From Coriaria nepalensis (taxonomy: Eukaryota > Streptophyta > Magnoliopsida > Cucurbitales > Coriariaceae), in contig CP114491.1 in the NCBI GenBank assembly GCA_027186245.1, positions 8,429,501 to 8,493,500 of the forward strand: a stretch of 64,000 bases of DNA. The letters run 5' to 3'. Shown here one piece after another: positions 37,026 to 50,489 of this stretch. Every line of letters starts with the position of its first letter. The first letter of the stretch is position 1. The notes below the pieces were generated by a model. The model worked only from the letters and a program-made list of their open reading frames with translations. It was not told where the DNA came from and searched no databases. The translations under genes were made by a program, and so were the position numbers.

Positions 37026-38739
37026 CTTCTTTCGCCCTGAGGAGGGAAGATTTGCACACGCACATAAATACATTTATACATGAAATAATATAATAGATAT
37101 ATATATATATATATATATACCAGCTTTTAACCCACGAAAAACCTAAATTTTATATATTGAAAAATATATTTAAAATATATTATTTATTATATGTAAATAA
37201 TAATGCAACTCCTACAGAGGGCTGGTCTCAGGTTCAATTGACCGTAATCTGTGGGCAAGATTGAAATCAGTTAAGAGGGTAAGAGATAAATTGATGAGAT
37301 TAGCTCATCTTTTGTTACCACTTGTACTAAAAAGGTGATTATGAAGCAACAAATACCAATAAAATAAGGATGTCCCAAGCAATCAATGCTTGGATACTTA
37401 TATCCATTTAACTTCTACCACTTTTAAGATATCGAAGCCCACAAAGTACGACCATCAATTTCTAAATATTGCACTCTTTTAAGCTTGTTGAGTGTCACCG
37501 TTGTCCTCGCATAAACAGTTAAAGAAGGTCATCTCAACCTCATTAGAAGCAGTACGTATTACCGGACTCCGGTGGGCTGTGGGCGACTGAAGTGGCTTAC
37601 TGGTGCGACTTCTCTCTCGAAGTGTTTGCTGGCGGAACAACGGAGGGTTCAGTGCTACAGCCTGTAGTGGACTTGCCGGTGGGTGATTCGCGGCTTCTCT
37701 CTTGGATTTGAAGTATTGAGCGGTGAAGATTGAAGACTAAAAACATGATTTCACTCCTCCTTGAGCTGGATCGAGATGGGTCTCTGTTTTTTGGGCCAAA
37801 ATTGAGTCATTTTCTATTTTATAATTTCTAATTTTTGGGTGGTCAAAATTTGAAATTTGAAAAACTTATGTACAAATAGAATTTTTCAAAAGCTGAGGGC
37901 TGGCGGCCCTTAGCTCCGCCCCGGATGGCAATATGTGGGATTAGCCGCGGGCCCTCATATAATTTAGGTTCAACGGTTACATTCTTTCGAAAAATTATAA
38001 AGTTTCAATTAAAACATTCTAATAGGTATCATGTATTTTTATTATTTTTTTGTAATTAAAAGCAAATTAAGAGAGTATTTAAGAAAAAAAGATATTAAAA
38101 AAAAAGGTTAGGAGAGATTTAAATTCAATTTGTATATTATATTATATGATATTTTTATATATATATTCTTTTTCCTGTTGTTTATCACAAACACGAATGA
38201 ATCTGTATTAAAATATAAGTATATTATATTTATTTAAATATATTCAGGAGATGCATACTAAAATTGGAGGAAAAAGGATTCAGTATTCAAAAAGTCTATA
38301 TATAGAAATACTAACCATCAAATGGACCTAAAGATCTAGTGAGGATATTGAAAATCCCATTTTTAACAGCTTTAACTTGAAATATTAACAAAATATACAA
38401 TATCAAGGATCACACCTGCAAGGTCACTGTCAGAAAGACTATGTATGATCTAATTACAGCACTTTTTTAACTCCATGAAAATTACTTGGAGATCAGGATT
38501 TCATATCATTCCGTAAATATCGATAACAAGGAAAACCATAGCACCTCATTCCGTTTCTAGAATCGGATAGGATTCTTCTGTTTATGTTATGCATCACTAT
38601 ATCCACCTTCTAGCAAAAGCCAAAGAGTTCCCACATCTTGTTATTCTTGCCATTTTGCTCGGTGGAGAGAGGGGCAAGGGTGAATGTGAACAAAAAGCAC
38701 CTTGGACTATTTCAGGTTAAACTCTTAATTCAACTCGTT
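37026..38739. other. Intergenic spacer between RRG-like and UPF2 genes
   Basis: (TA)n at about 37098-37121. 37205-37300 has a tRNA-like box B (GGTTCAATT) in a context typical of plant SINEs. 37440-37780 is a GC-richer island without a recognisable frame. 37980-38240 is AT-rich. 38640-38739 is the UPF2 3' flank. Confidence 0.55.
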
Positions 38740-41700
38740 TTATTTTTTCCTGCTGTGGTAAAATCCACCTCCAGTAAATCTATTATGTTGATAACGGGGC
38801 CCACCCCCCTTTCCACCAGTTCCGTCCCATGTATTTCCACCACGGCTAGCAACCCTGTTTCCGCCGCTCTGCATCCAATTCACCGTTTGGGACCCAAGCC
38901 CATTGAGTTCTTCCTCTTCTCTGTCATTATACTCCAAGACCAACCTCTTGATATCTTGCTTCTCTTCCAGTTCAGCTGCTTCTTTCTGTTTCGTGCTCTG
39001 AACAAGGGAGCAATCTCGAGGAATGTACATCTGCTTTGTTTGTTGCTTGTTCCCTCGTTTCACGAGAACTTTCACCTGGACCTCTCTACTTGCCCCGGCC
39101 TCTTCATCAATCGCCTCATCACCACTTTCGCCTCCAATGCTTCTTCCGTGATGATGATCCTTGGTGATCCCCTCAAACACGTTCATGGGTATCATCATAT
39201 TCAATGTGGGCCGGCCGCGTAGCTCTTGCCTACGCTGCTCCATACTCTCCTGAAATTAAGAATTTATTCACACATCACAAAAATTTTCCTAACGGAAAAA
39301 ATTGTAGCCATGAACTGTAATATCACCCAAAATTCGCATGATTAATAAATTCTGTGACTTAACTTATATGACATCCTATTTGTGGAGACTTAAAATTTCC
39401 TAAAGTAAAACAAGGTGTTAAATACATAAGGTAACAGTACGGGGGTAATGTAAATCTTGCCTGCATTACAGCCTTGAGCTCGAGCTCAAAATTGGCTTCT
39501 TCTTGTGGGTCCACTGACGGCACTTTCTGTCTGACATGGACTTCATCTTCCTCGTCAGAAGCTGGTCCACCACCATCCTCATCATCGTCGTCTTCACTGT
39601 CACATACATCCTCATGATTCTCTTCTTCCAACCCCTCATCATCATGTCCATCTGGGTCAATGGTCCCACTTCCTGAATCACTATCACTATTTCCAATATC
39701 TTCATGCGCTCTGCCATTTTCCTTGGTGCCATTCACCGTGCCCTTTTCATTAGCTGAGGTAACATTGGGAGTTTTGCTTGGAGGCCTTTCATTGTCAGAT
39801 TGCTTTTCACTATTGAGCTTGTCAGTTAATGCAGTGCGATCATGCTCCTCAAGTTCTTTAAGAGCAGCATTAACCTCTTCGATGGATGAATAGCGAGTCA
39901 TGCTTGGTTGTAGTTCTGCAAACAAGTCCTGCAAAAGATTCAATTTATAGACAATTGCACATATTATAACCAGTCCATTTGAATATTGTAATAACCTCAT
40001 TACTAGATGACAAAGCAAAGATTATTTTAAGACTTGATAATAGCATTGCTAATCCGACGTTATTCACTCAAGAAGCATATATATTAGGAAAACAAATAAG
40101 TCAGACTGACCTGTAAATCAAACTCAACATCTAGCGGCAACACCCCTTTACTGAGAATATATCTCTGTAAGTGTATTAAATATCGGTCAAGTTTTCTCTT
40201 CGAAGAGCCTCGGTCAAAATAATGCCCACAGGTTTCGAGGAGAATAATAACCATCCTAATGCGGAAGCAGTCCTCTGGTGGATCCAATGTATCTTGCTAA
40301 CAACAGGAAATAGCAACGCATATAGTTACCTTCTTAGACATATATATCCAAGTACAGCACAAACATGTACTGAGAAGACTAAGAAATATTGTGTACATAT
40401 ATGAAGATTAAAAGATACTTCCAAAGACTTATAAGAATCTAGAAATATAACAAATGTGCATGAATTTAACAAGACAAAACTCCCTACCTCTGGGGTGCCA
40501 TGGCCAAAAACAATAATCAAATAAAGTGTCTCGAAAATAACTGATGAATCCACATGTTCATAATTGTATAGCTCCCCTAAAAATCGCATATGAGCAATGC
40601 GTTTCTGCTGCATCCCGTAATCGTTTAATTCTAGTCCAAGCCTAATCTCTTCCAAGACCTGAAAGGTTCCCCAAATTTGCAGATTACAAAAAATCAATCG
40701 TATGTATACAGAAGATAGCCAGCAAACATGTATACTAAATGTCACATCAGCCAAAATAAAACATTCCATAAATCCCATGTGGCTAAAAATAACATAAAAT
40801 GTAGAGGAAACATTAGTAATGATTTCACGTTCTTCTAATAGTGATTTAAGGGGAGCCAAATCTCAAGATGGTCAAAAGTTTATAGAATGCAATAAACAAA
40901 CCTCATCAACAACAGCTACTGCAAATTCATTGTGATATCGACTCAGACCAGCAGTGAGAGATGCAATCAAGTGAATTTGGCCATACTTCCCTCTATGAAC
41001 TTTCATAAAACATTTTATAAGGTATGGCTCACATTCGTTCCATGGTAATTTACGAAGTTGCCTCAGCACATGCTCAATGGTAGTCTTATCAAGATCCGAG
41101 AAAAGCAACTTTCTAATATACTGCATGGACATCATGTTAAAGTGTATTAAGATGATGAAGATCCAAATAGATTCGGGAAAGCGATGAACCTTAAAAGTAA
41201 TTCACACCTGATGCAATGGTGGGCGAACTTTAGAAATTCGTGCAGATCTCTCAGGTGGTTTGCAGAGATAGTAGGCATTTTCTACAAGGGTGCTATGACG
41301 AGGATCCAAATTTTTCACATTCTTCAACCGCATCAATATCTCCAGCATGTTAGCCATCCGCACAGTAGTTTCAGGAGACCGATACAGAAAACGGCCACAA
41401 GTCTCAAGAAGATTACAAGCGACATCAATGTTGTGATGAGTGAAATCGTCTAAACAAGCCTGGTAGGAAGAGGAAGCATGCATTCATAATTAACAGATAA
41501 AACATACTGAAGATATGAACATCAGAGTTTGCAGCTAGTAACAGACCTTCAAACAACTGAAAACAAGGCCAGCTGGAGCAATCTTAAACTTGCATAGTTC
41601 CCCAATGAACCTAATATTTCTAATCTTAGTTTCAATGTTCATTTGATCCTGCAAATAAAATAAGAATTGAGAGGCAAAGATAAAAGGCTAATATTTTTTA

Positions 41701-44700
41701 ATAAATGCAGAAAATCAGTAAGATTGACCTTTTTATTTATTAAAAAATTGAATTCCTCCTCTAACATCTGGAGGAGCATGGCAGAGATATCCTTCATACA
41801 AGTTGACAATGTGGCAACCATGCGAGAATAGTATGCTAGCAGCTCCAAGGATGTTCTAGGGACATTGAACAGTGCTCTCGCAAGCTTTTTTCGATTAGCC
41901 TTGGAATTCAAATAACAAAATTCGACCTGAAAGTATAATTCACACAACAGTAAGAGATCGATCATAATGACCGGAGACCCACTTCCTCCCCACCCCAACA
42001 CACACACACACACCAACGAAGGAAAAGAAAAAAAAAAGTGACAGTGCACCAGAAAAGATAGGTATTATTACGGTTAATTGGTCGATAAGGTCACGACTAA
42101 CACAACCAGGAAGCCTCTGCAATAAAGCGTCCAAATTTGCTCCTTCAATATGTTTCAATTTTTCCTTTTCATGTTCTCCTTTCTTATCAGCATCTTTTTC
42201 TTTCCCTTTCTCTTTTTCGAGATCTTTAGACTTTTCCTTATCTTTCTCTTCCTTATCCTTCCCTTTATCCACGCCTTTAACCTCCTCCACAACGCCGGAA
42301 TCAGTAGGAACCTCAGCAGTATCATGGGAAGCCGGTTGACCTTGATCTGCTTCAAGAGCCAGTTCCTTAAAACAGAAGAATTTATTAGAATTCAGCTGAC
42401 AGTAGTTATAAAAGTTTGACTCAAAGGCTTTGTAACTTACAGCTGGCTGCTCTTGTGTCTTTGCAGATTGATCACTCACTTTTGGTTCTGCTTCTCCCAA
42501 CAATACTGCTGGAACGAATGCTCTAGAAAGACAAATATAGCATACAGTATCAAGTACCGTTCAGCTATGTAAATAAGTACATAGGTACAGATTGATACAA
42601 CAGATATTGATAACTTTCTATGTATCTGTGATAACTGATTCTTTTGATAGAGAAAAGGACCTCCTATCTCAATTCTCAACAGTTAGAAACACACTTGGTA
42701 TCTATAGGAATCAAATATGGCAAGAAAATTTCTAATTATAGAGAAGAAAGAGAGAAAAATTGGAACAAATTTAAAATAGATAGAACGGAGGAATTTGTGG
42801 GTAAGCCTAGTCTAAAATCTGAGATTTTTAGCAAGCCACTTAATATTTGTCACCTCAGAAAACATGTGACAGGAATATTTAGCAGATGTGGTCTTTTTTT
42901 CTTTTCCCACGGATTACAAAGCACATAAGTGCTGCAGATGAGAGATAATCTAAGAAGAGAGCATGTAAATTTTAACTTTTCAGAGAATTTTGGCCTCTCT
43001 CTCTCTAATTTACATCATCTCCCTGACACCTAACCTCTCTCCCTCTCAATTCCACCATCTTTTCCATAATTGCAACAACTAAATCCTCAGCCCACAAATT
43101 AAACCATTTCCATTGGAAGCACCCACAAGCAATGTACCCTTGCTATATTTTTTTCTTCAGCAGATTATCTCCCTATGAATCTCTCTATCTCCCTTGACCT
43201 TTACTTCCGACTCATTTTTCCCTCACAACTCTGGTAGTTCCAAATAATATATCATATGTTACATATAATTAAGAGAAATAAGAAATTTTGCTGAGGATCT
43301 GACAACTATTACCACATAAAAGTCAGTATCACTATAAAAACTTTACTTCCTATAGATGAAACTACCATAAATATTAAGGAAAGAAAAATGATTATTCGTC
43401 AGTGGAAGGGATGTGATAATTTACAATATTCTGCTAGAAGTCCTCCAGATTTAAGAAAATGAAAAAATATATTCTTTAAAGTAATTTAAAATTAAAAAAA
43501 ATAATAAAAGGTGTTACAAGCTTTAATTTTATATGATTTTTGAAGGTAGAAGACTCATGTAAGTAAAGAAAAGAAGTATAGGTGTCAGTTAGCCCTCGAA
43601 GTATTGTTATCAGTCGAAGAAATTATCTTCCGGAGAATTAAAAGTAATCGTGGTGGCTCTTCTAAAATTATCTCTCACCTACTTGAAACCTTGTAAAACA
43701 CTGAAAATTGAAGAAAGGGTACCACATCTCATAATTATTGCCACATTGAAAATTGGCTCACCCAAGAATTTCCTTCTTATGTTTTCCTCACTATTCTTTA
43801 ATCACTTGAGAATTAAAGTATATACTTTAACTAAAACAAACCTTAGATCAGGTAAGCACTCATAGAAAGCCTTGGTATCTTCGTCATCCCATATTGCTTC
43901 AACAGGAGAAGAATCTTTCCCAGAAACTGGAGATGAAGTGTCTTCCCCAGTAGTAACCCTTGTTGTGTTGCCATCTTCTGGCATCACTGGAAGTTGCATA
44001 TCAAGTGCTTCCGCTAACCTGAGTAACGAGCATTGTCCAGATACATAAATGAAAACTTTCAAACAGAAACTACTCATTCAGAATATACAATCAATTGGAA
44101 AACGAAAGGTCACATATGTTTGATCATCAACTAGAAAAGATGGTGAAACATGTGAAGGGAAATGGAACTGTGCATATTGTAAGAACTTACGATGTGACAT
44201 TGCGGTATAATTGATCATAAGATTTACGCAGCTTTTCATAAGAAGCGACACTTTCATCATTGAGTTCTCCTTTAGCATTCAGGATCTTTGCATTGTCATG
44301 CTCCATTTGGCGAAGTGACTATCATAACAAATTCTACAAGTTAAGCACAAAAAGGAAATGTGTAGAAAATAAACTATGTTCCCTGTCTATATAAGACAGA
44401 TCAATATAGCCAGATGAGCAAGTATTTAAAGCCCAACTTAAGTACCAAACATGGAGGATTGTGCAAGATGAGGAGGAAAAATATATAATACAAGTAGCTT
44501 TAGAGTAGGAAGCAAAACTCTTACAGTGTGCTCAGACTGAAGTAGTTCTGCTGCAGCATCATAATATGTAGAAAATGTCTTTTTAAAGAATTTCTTTTGC
44601 TCTGCCGTGATTGTGAGGCCCTTAAGAAACTGTAGTGAAGTGTCAAAATTGACATGACAGAATAAAGAAATAAGAGTAAGAATCAACCTCTCAAAATATC

Positions 44701-46681
44701 CAAGAGATCCTTTCAAATAATGCATGCATGCACACCAGGCAATTGACCTAGTGACTAGTGACTACCAAAAGGATGATATCCACCATGGGAGAGCTAAAAC
44801 AAGAAAGTGAGTTTTCAACCGAAAGACAATGACGGCAACAAACCAATATGCAAGTATTATGAATATGCCATTGTAAAAAGCAATAGAAGTTTTACCTCCT
44901 CATGAATTTCTTGTCCAGCAAGTGGTAACCCCAAAAAGATTCTTCCATGCCGGGCAAAACTAGCAAGAAGAGTCAAATTCGTTTGCATAGTTTCACGATC
45001 CTTTAAGTTTTCTGCACTAGTAAGATCCTTGATGATATTGCTAAAAATGCCACAATCTTCTATAACTCCAACAAAGAATAGTTCCATAAGGAGTTTTAGA
45101 GAGCTACGCTTCTTCATGGCCTTCAAGTTTTTATCTGCATCCAACTCATCCACAGACTTTCCAGGCAAGAAAATTTTTAAGAGCCCCTGAACCAGGCTGG
45201 GGGAGAAGTCTCTGTACCTTTGATGAAGCAAGGAGCAGATCTTCCGGATAGAATAATGTCAGATACAGTTGAGCAAACAAACTATACAGAAAAAGGATAC
45301 TCTCTGTATATGACTATGCACCTAGAGAAAGTGCCACTGAGGATGCATATATGATATGATATGATATGATCATTAAGAATTGACAAGAAACCCTGCTAGC
45401 TTGCTTACACATTTGTACGCTGACAAACTTAAGACTTGATATAAAGTAATCTTTCCAAATATATTATTACTCCATTCTAGTCCCGTAAGAAAAAATTCTT
45501 TGAGAGTTAAAAACGGTTACTCTATTCATATTGCCTTTACAATGATGAAAATTACGACAAATGCAAGTTAGCTTTCAAAATGATCATGGAGACAATGACA
45601 TCGTGTCATGTCCCAAGCATCACCCATGAAAGTAAAACCCAAAAAGCAATAAATGGAATGGAACACTGAAATTTTTTTAAGGAAAAGTCAACATGAGAGG
45701 CCATCTACCAAAGAACAATTTTCAAATCCCATAAAGTACCTGAACTGCTGCCTGTATGTCTGATGATCTAAGTTTAGCATCACAGATAGCAGCAATAGCT
45801 TCACTAACAAATTTGCTCAGGTTGACACTTCGTAACTCATCCATCAGTCCCTCTCGCTGTTCTTCATTTATCTGCTTCAGCTTTTTAATAACCGCTGTAT
45901 TGCGTTTAATACTGGAATCCAATGTCCGGAGGAATCCCGAGTCTAAGTATAAGATTAAATTGTATCACAATCAACAAAGCCTACTAGCATCTAAGTTTTA
46001 GCTACCTTAAAAACAAAGTAACTACACCACCTCATCTCCCTCAAGGACAAAGAGTTCTAAAATTTTGAGAGTAATTAAGAGTACAAGGTCATTCCTGTTG
46101 GTTCCTCAATGATTTTCAACATTCACTTATAGAGAGCATCTATAGTGAATGGGTTGATTAAACGCATATTTTTGGGGGAATAAAGAATATAACTAAGGGA
46201 ATCAATATCAAAATCTCCTTAATAAATTGGAAAAGAATACTAAAAAATTTTGTTTAGCTTCTCTAAGAAGCAATCTGTATTCAACACTGTAAGGTTGCAG
46301 ATAAGTCAGAAACTAGTTGTAGTCACTCAGTTCTCATTTATACTATATTATACAGTCAATAGTTAAATTAAATGGTGTATATTAGAAAAAAAATCCAACC
46401 AGGCCGCTCGGGATTCAAATTAGTAAGACGAAGTGCCTTTTTTGCCTCGATCGATTTCTTGACCTCTTCAAGACGGGAAACAGCTTCCTGCCACAGGACA
46501 GAAACAAAAGTCTTTAGAAAAAAAAGAACTTACAAATGAATTGGACATCCACATGCCAAGATATCAATAATTTGTAATATAAAAAAAAATAACTTATTCA
46601 ATTTATGTTTAGAAATACCTCATCATCTTGCTTAGTGTGTCTTTGACCACCAGCTCGGGGCTCATCTTCATGGCCATCCAT
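38740..46681 (-). CDS. UPF2: Regulator of nonsense transcripts UPF2 (17 coding exons, 1196 aa)
   Basis: Exons, high to low: 46681-46619, 46487-46400, 45942-45740, 45240-44896, 44629-44525, 44318-44191, 44018-43842, 42522-42441, 42365-42072, 41926-41729, 41648-41547, 41459-41208, 41120-40902, 40658-40488, 40296-40111, 39928-39461 and 39249-38740. They sum to 3591 nt with all phases joining. The length matches plant UPF2 (about 1180 aa, At2g39260). Three MIF4G helical domains are separated by a Lys/Glu-rich linker (KGKDKEEKDKEKSKDLEKEK, within residues 398-495). An acidic stretch (DSEDDDDEDGG) lies within 872-1027. A C-terminal UPF1-binding region contains TLNMMIPMNVFEG. UPF2 bridges UPF3 on exon junctions to UPF1 in cytoplasmic nonsense-mediated decay. 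Intron 7 is 1.3 kb. The intron before the last exon uses a GC donor. The ATG is followed by MDGHEDEPRAGGQRH. Confidence 0.95.
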
Positions 46682-47345
46682 TGTACCTTAAGTACACAAT
46701 GAAATATAAGTTACAAAATGGAAGTAGGAATTAGTGAACAAATACCATAGATAAATGAAAATGACTAGGCAATAGTCAAGTATAACTTCTAACATGAGCT
46801 AAGACATTCGATGCCAATTAGGTACACTCCAGAAAAACTTATGTGTTTCTATGTACACAAAATTGTATGTCATTTAGACACCTAGAAGCAACTCAACAGT
46901 ATGATTTAGGTTCAGTTGCTGCAGATTTTCTCTTTCTTATTCTAATATCCTCACTTTCACGACCCAATTATTCGGATAGATTCCGATAAATTTATCTAAT
47001 TCCCTAAACAAAAACCACACCAAGCCTGCAAGCATATTAAGAAGATTCTGATTTTAACCAAACGAGCAAAACCTACAAAATGTTCTTCATCACGCACAGA
47101 AAAATGACCTATAACCAAACCGTAAGTATGAGCACGAAATTAATTCATAAAGAAAACTGTATATGTGATGAAAGAGAAGGAATATGAAATCGTCATTATA
47201 CGATATTCGCCGAGATCTCGGTATATAGGTCAAGAAGCAAGGCCAGGTTCGCATGGAAAATAGTGCGTTTGAGCAGAGAGAGAGACGAGAAGTAGTTAGG
47301 GTTTACCTGCCGGAGTTTGCACCGGAGAGTTACAGTGAGAAAGGT
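46682..47345 (-). promoter_or_regulatory. UPF2 5' leader with probable 5'-UTR intron
   Basis: In coding sense, CTCCGGCAG followed by GTAAACCCTAAC (near 47315-47295) looks like a leader exon with a GT donor. A TTAAG acceptor lies just before ACAATGG at the start codon. The predicted intron is about 0.6 kb. The donor overlaps an AAACCCTA telo-box. Position is inferred; no transcript evidence is available. Confidence 0.5.
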
Positions 47346-47779
47346 GGGAGAGAGATACGAGCCCAATTTTTGGGAACAAGGTTTGTGAAGAAATATTTGG
47401 AAGGGACTCGTCCAAAGTCCAAACTGAAAAACCGGCTCGTGTTATGGAGCCAGCCGGATCAAACGGTTTGACTCGTTGAGCGAATACTTCAGCGACTTCT
47501 CATACGGCCCACCAATAGTGGATCCGCACCCGAATTCCTCTTTCCATCCCAATGGCCCATTTTCGTTACTGTTTCCATCCAAAATAACAACTTAGTGTAC
47601 CCTAATATCACCTTTCGGCCCATTTGGTCCGTCTGTTCAAATTTATAATTTTATAGTATTTCTATAATCGGAAAAAAAGGGGTTGGCGAAAGTAGTAGTT
47701 AAGGGATAGATGATGAAAAAATTATTTAAAATAATGAAGTGAGTTAAAAAGGGTGTGAGAATATATTTTGAAAATTAAA

Positions 47780-47818
<39 letters not shown>

Positions 47819-48167
47819 TATTTTTTTTTTCTTTTTAAAAAAATTTGAGGTTAAGAAAAAATGAGGGGATAAAAAGGAGTTAGTTTAGGAGGGGTCTTAT
47901 TAAAATAGTTAGTTTAAGAGTAGTTTTTCAAAGTGGATAATAATTTGAGGGGACTAAGTATAATTTAACCAAAATATTTGTAAACCTCCTATTTTGTGGG
48001 AAATTTCTTGGTTCATCAGCAATCCGCTCTAAAGTTAGTTATTATTGCATCATTTTTTGCTAAAGAAATAAAACAATTGCTATGATTCTACTTCTAACAA
48101 TGCGATCTTCCACAACTCAAGATAACATAATCTTAGACAATATACTTTTAAGGCAAAACAACTCATC
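47346..48167. other. AT-rich spacer
   Basis: UPF2 promoter side, then a (TA)n tract at about 47789-47814 and purine-rich AT DNA. No gene. Confidence 0.6.
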
Positions 48168-48174
48168 TATAAAA
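48168..48174 (+). promoter_or_regulatory. TATA box of the small secreted-peptide gene
   Basis: TATAAAA in CATCTATAAAAGCTCC, 82-88 bases before the ATG, a normal plant spacing for a leader of about 55 nt. Confidence 0.6.
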
Positions 48175-48255
48175 GCTCCTAACATTTACCCTTCTTCTCA
48201 AATGCAATCGTTTCACAATCGTTAAAAGAATTCGAAAAACCATCTTAATCTAGTC

Positions 48256-48495
48256 ATGTCGAAATTTACTACCTACATCATTATCTTCTTGTTGATAGCT
48301 TTTCTTTTTTCAAGTTCAACTGCTTCCGAAGAGATATCGGTGGAAGAGGCACGAATATTCGAAGCAGAAAAGCCAGTATATCGCATTAGGGATAACCCGA
48401 ACATGCGAATCTCGGCCAACGAGGAGGTTATGAAATTGCAAGTTGATCGCCAAAGAAAAGATGGAGATACTTCTACAATAAAATACAGGGACTGA
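48256..48495 (+). CDS. Small secreted-peptide precursor candidate (79 aa, orphan)
   Basis: A single-exon frame. Residues 1-24 form a textbook signal peptide: Lys near the start, a hydrophobic core IIIFLLIAFLF, then SSSTAS before acidic EEISVEE. The mature part (about 55 aa) is hydrophilic, has no cysteines, and ends KDGDTSTIKYRD-stop. It does not match CLE, CEP, RGF, PSY, IDA or phytosulfokine motifs as I know them. A TATA box sits at a suitable distance upstream, and AATAAA-like signals occur near 48477 and 48620. It could be an uncharacterised hormone-like or defence peptide precursor. With no family match it could also be a chance frame, though signal peptide plus TATA box make that less likely. 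Confidence 0.55.
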   Translation: MSKFTTYIIIFLLIAFLFSSSTASEEISVEEARIFEAEKPVYRIRDNPNMRISANEEVMKLQVDRQRKDGDTSTIKYRD

Positions 48496-50362
48496 GGCTA
48501 TCTGAATGAAGTTGATGAAAGAATGCACTTTTAAATTTCTTGCTACGTAAAAGCAATATATTGGTATTGATAATGGTTGTATATAATAGTAAAATAAGAC
48601 AGTACTAAAATATGAGAGAATAAATTATGAATTGAAATAGTTATTACTATTTTTCTTTTAATCGTTATTGATCGATATTTTTCATACATACCATTCACTC
48701 ATAAATCCGTCTCATTGTCAAATTATACTAGATTCTATTAAATTATCACCCCTTAAATTATGTTTAATTTAAAATTTACCCACTCAAATACTTTTTTAAA
48801 CTTTTTTTTTAACATCACATGAAATCATTTTTATTTTTATTTTCTTTAATACAATTCATTATTTTAATCCAATTTTTTTATCAATCCACCATTTCACCGT
48901 CACATCCATTAACTCTATGCTTCTTTAATCACTTTCATTAAAAATAATCTAAAATAAATTTTGGGTGAATATGTCATATATGACATAATTAATAATAAGA
49001 TAATACATCATATTAATTTTATTGAAATTATAATAACATAAAAATAATGATATATCTCAACTTTATTAATTATGACACAATATTTTTTATATATAATAAT
49101 ATACTCATCTAAAATATTACTCAATTATAAATAAGATCAAATAAAATTTTTTATATTATATTTATAATCTTATTTTTGATTATTTATTTATTTATTTATT
49201 TATTATCTTATTTATCAATTTCTTATAACATAAATAAGTTATAAATTATATATATTTAAAATTTAAATATCCGACAAAATCATCTTTAGTTTAGTATAAC
49301 TTGACGAGAAACAAATCCAAACTGTCCGGTGGGGCCCGTACTTGGCAGTTGGCATATATCTCCGTTGAATTCCGGATCAAAAAGGTAGGTCAGATCGGAT
49401 ACTTGTGGTCGAAGGAATCTTTGGGCCAAATTGTCCCTACCCGAAGACAGAAAAGACCGTCTTAAGAATTACAAAGTTTCAAACCCACTATCTTCAATCC
49501 ATTTTTTTTATTTTTTATTTTTTATTTTTTTTTATTTTTTTTATTTTTCTCTTTTTTTAAGTCTTAGAGTTCACACACACAGAATTCCATATTTTTTTTC
49601 ACTGTTCATAAAAAATTCGATTTGTGATCATATATTATATATAAAATAATTTATCTTATTAAATTATTTTTATATACAATTAAGTTGCATCACGAATAAG
49701 TGGGGTCCTACAAAATGAAGTAGGTAAAAAGAGCTATTTGACTATTTTAGATAATTTGCAAAGAAGAAGGTGATCTTCACTCTCTCATGGCTGCAAATTC
49801 CTTTTGGTTGATTAAAAATGTAAAACAAATCTTTCCCTATTTTATAGCCACTTGCGCAACATGATTGAGTTATTTTTTAATAAATAAACCGTATAATATA
49901 TATATGATATGATTTTATTTATCAAGATGATAATAATATAAATATATAATGAGAATTTTTTTTTTTTTTTTTTTAAATAATTATAATTAAAAATTAAATT
50001 TGATAAATTTATTCATATCACATATTTCTTATTTTATCATTTTATTTTATAAAACTATGAAATTATGTTATAAGTATCATCCATACAAAAATTCCGAAAA
50101 GTTAACCAAGTTCGTGGGACAATAAAAGGAATCATGAGTTAGAGCATACGTGCTTATTAATTAAGGATTATTTATATAAGATCGTAAAATTGAAAAAATA
50201 TTTAAATTTTTATTAAATAATTAATTTTATACCAAAATAATCATAATATAAACTATATATTATTATTTTCCATCAATATAATATAAACTTATATAGAATT
50301 TCCATATCTTTTTCAAAGCTCGGTCAACTTTCATGATCATAGATTAATAATAAATAAAATGA

Positions 50363-50403
<41 letters not shown>

Positions 50404-50489
50404 TTTTTAAAATTTCCGCTCTCAAAATGGATAGCATTCTCATCATCACTAGATGTTGCCGACGTCAATAATGCTTCGAAGTTGTGGAT
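48496..50489. other. AT-rich spacer
   Basis: Low-complexity AT DNA with poly-T runs (49500-49560), a TTTA tandem (about 49180-49205) and (TA)n at 50376-50399. No gene supported. Confidence 0.6.

Noticed and set aside
38638..39222. 194-aa plus-strand frame
   Set aside because: Antisense shadow of the last UPF2 exon.
42150..42419. Phe/Leu-rich plus-strand frame that looks like membrane segments
   Set aside because: Antisense of the Lys/Glu-rich linker of UPF2.
47253..47471. 72-aa plus-strand frame starting ATGGAAAATAGTG
   Set aside because: It overlaps the UPF2 leader on the opposite strand and has no recognisable content.
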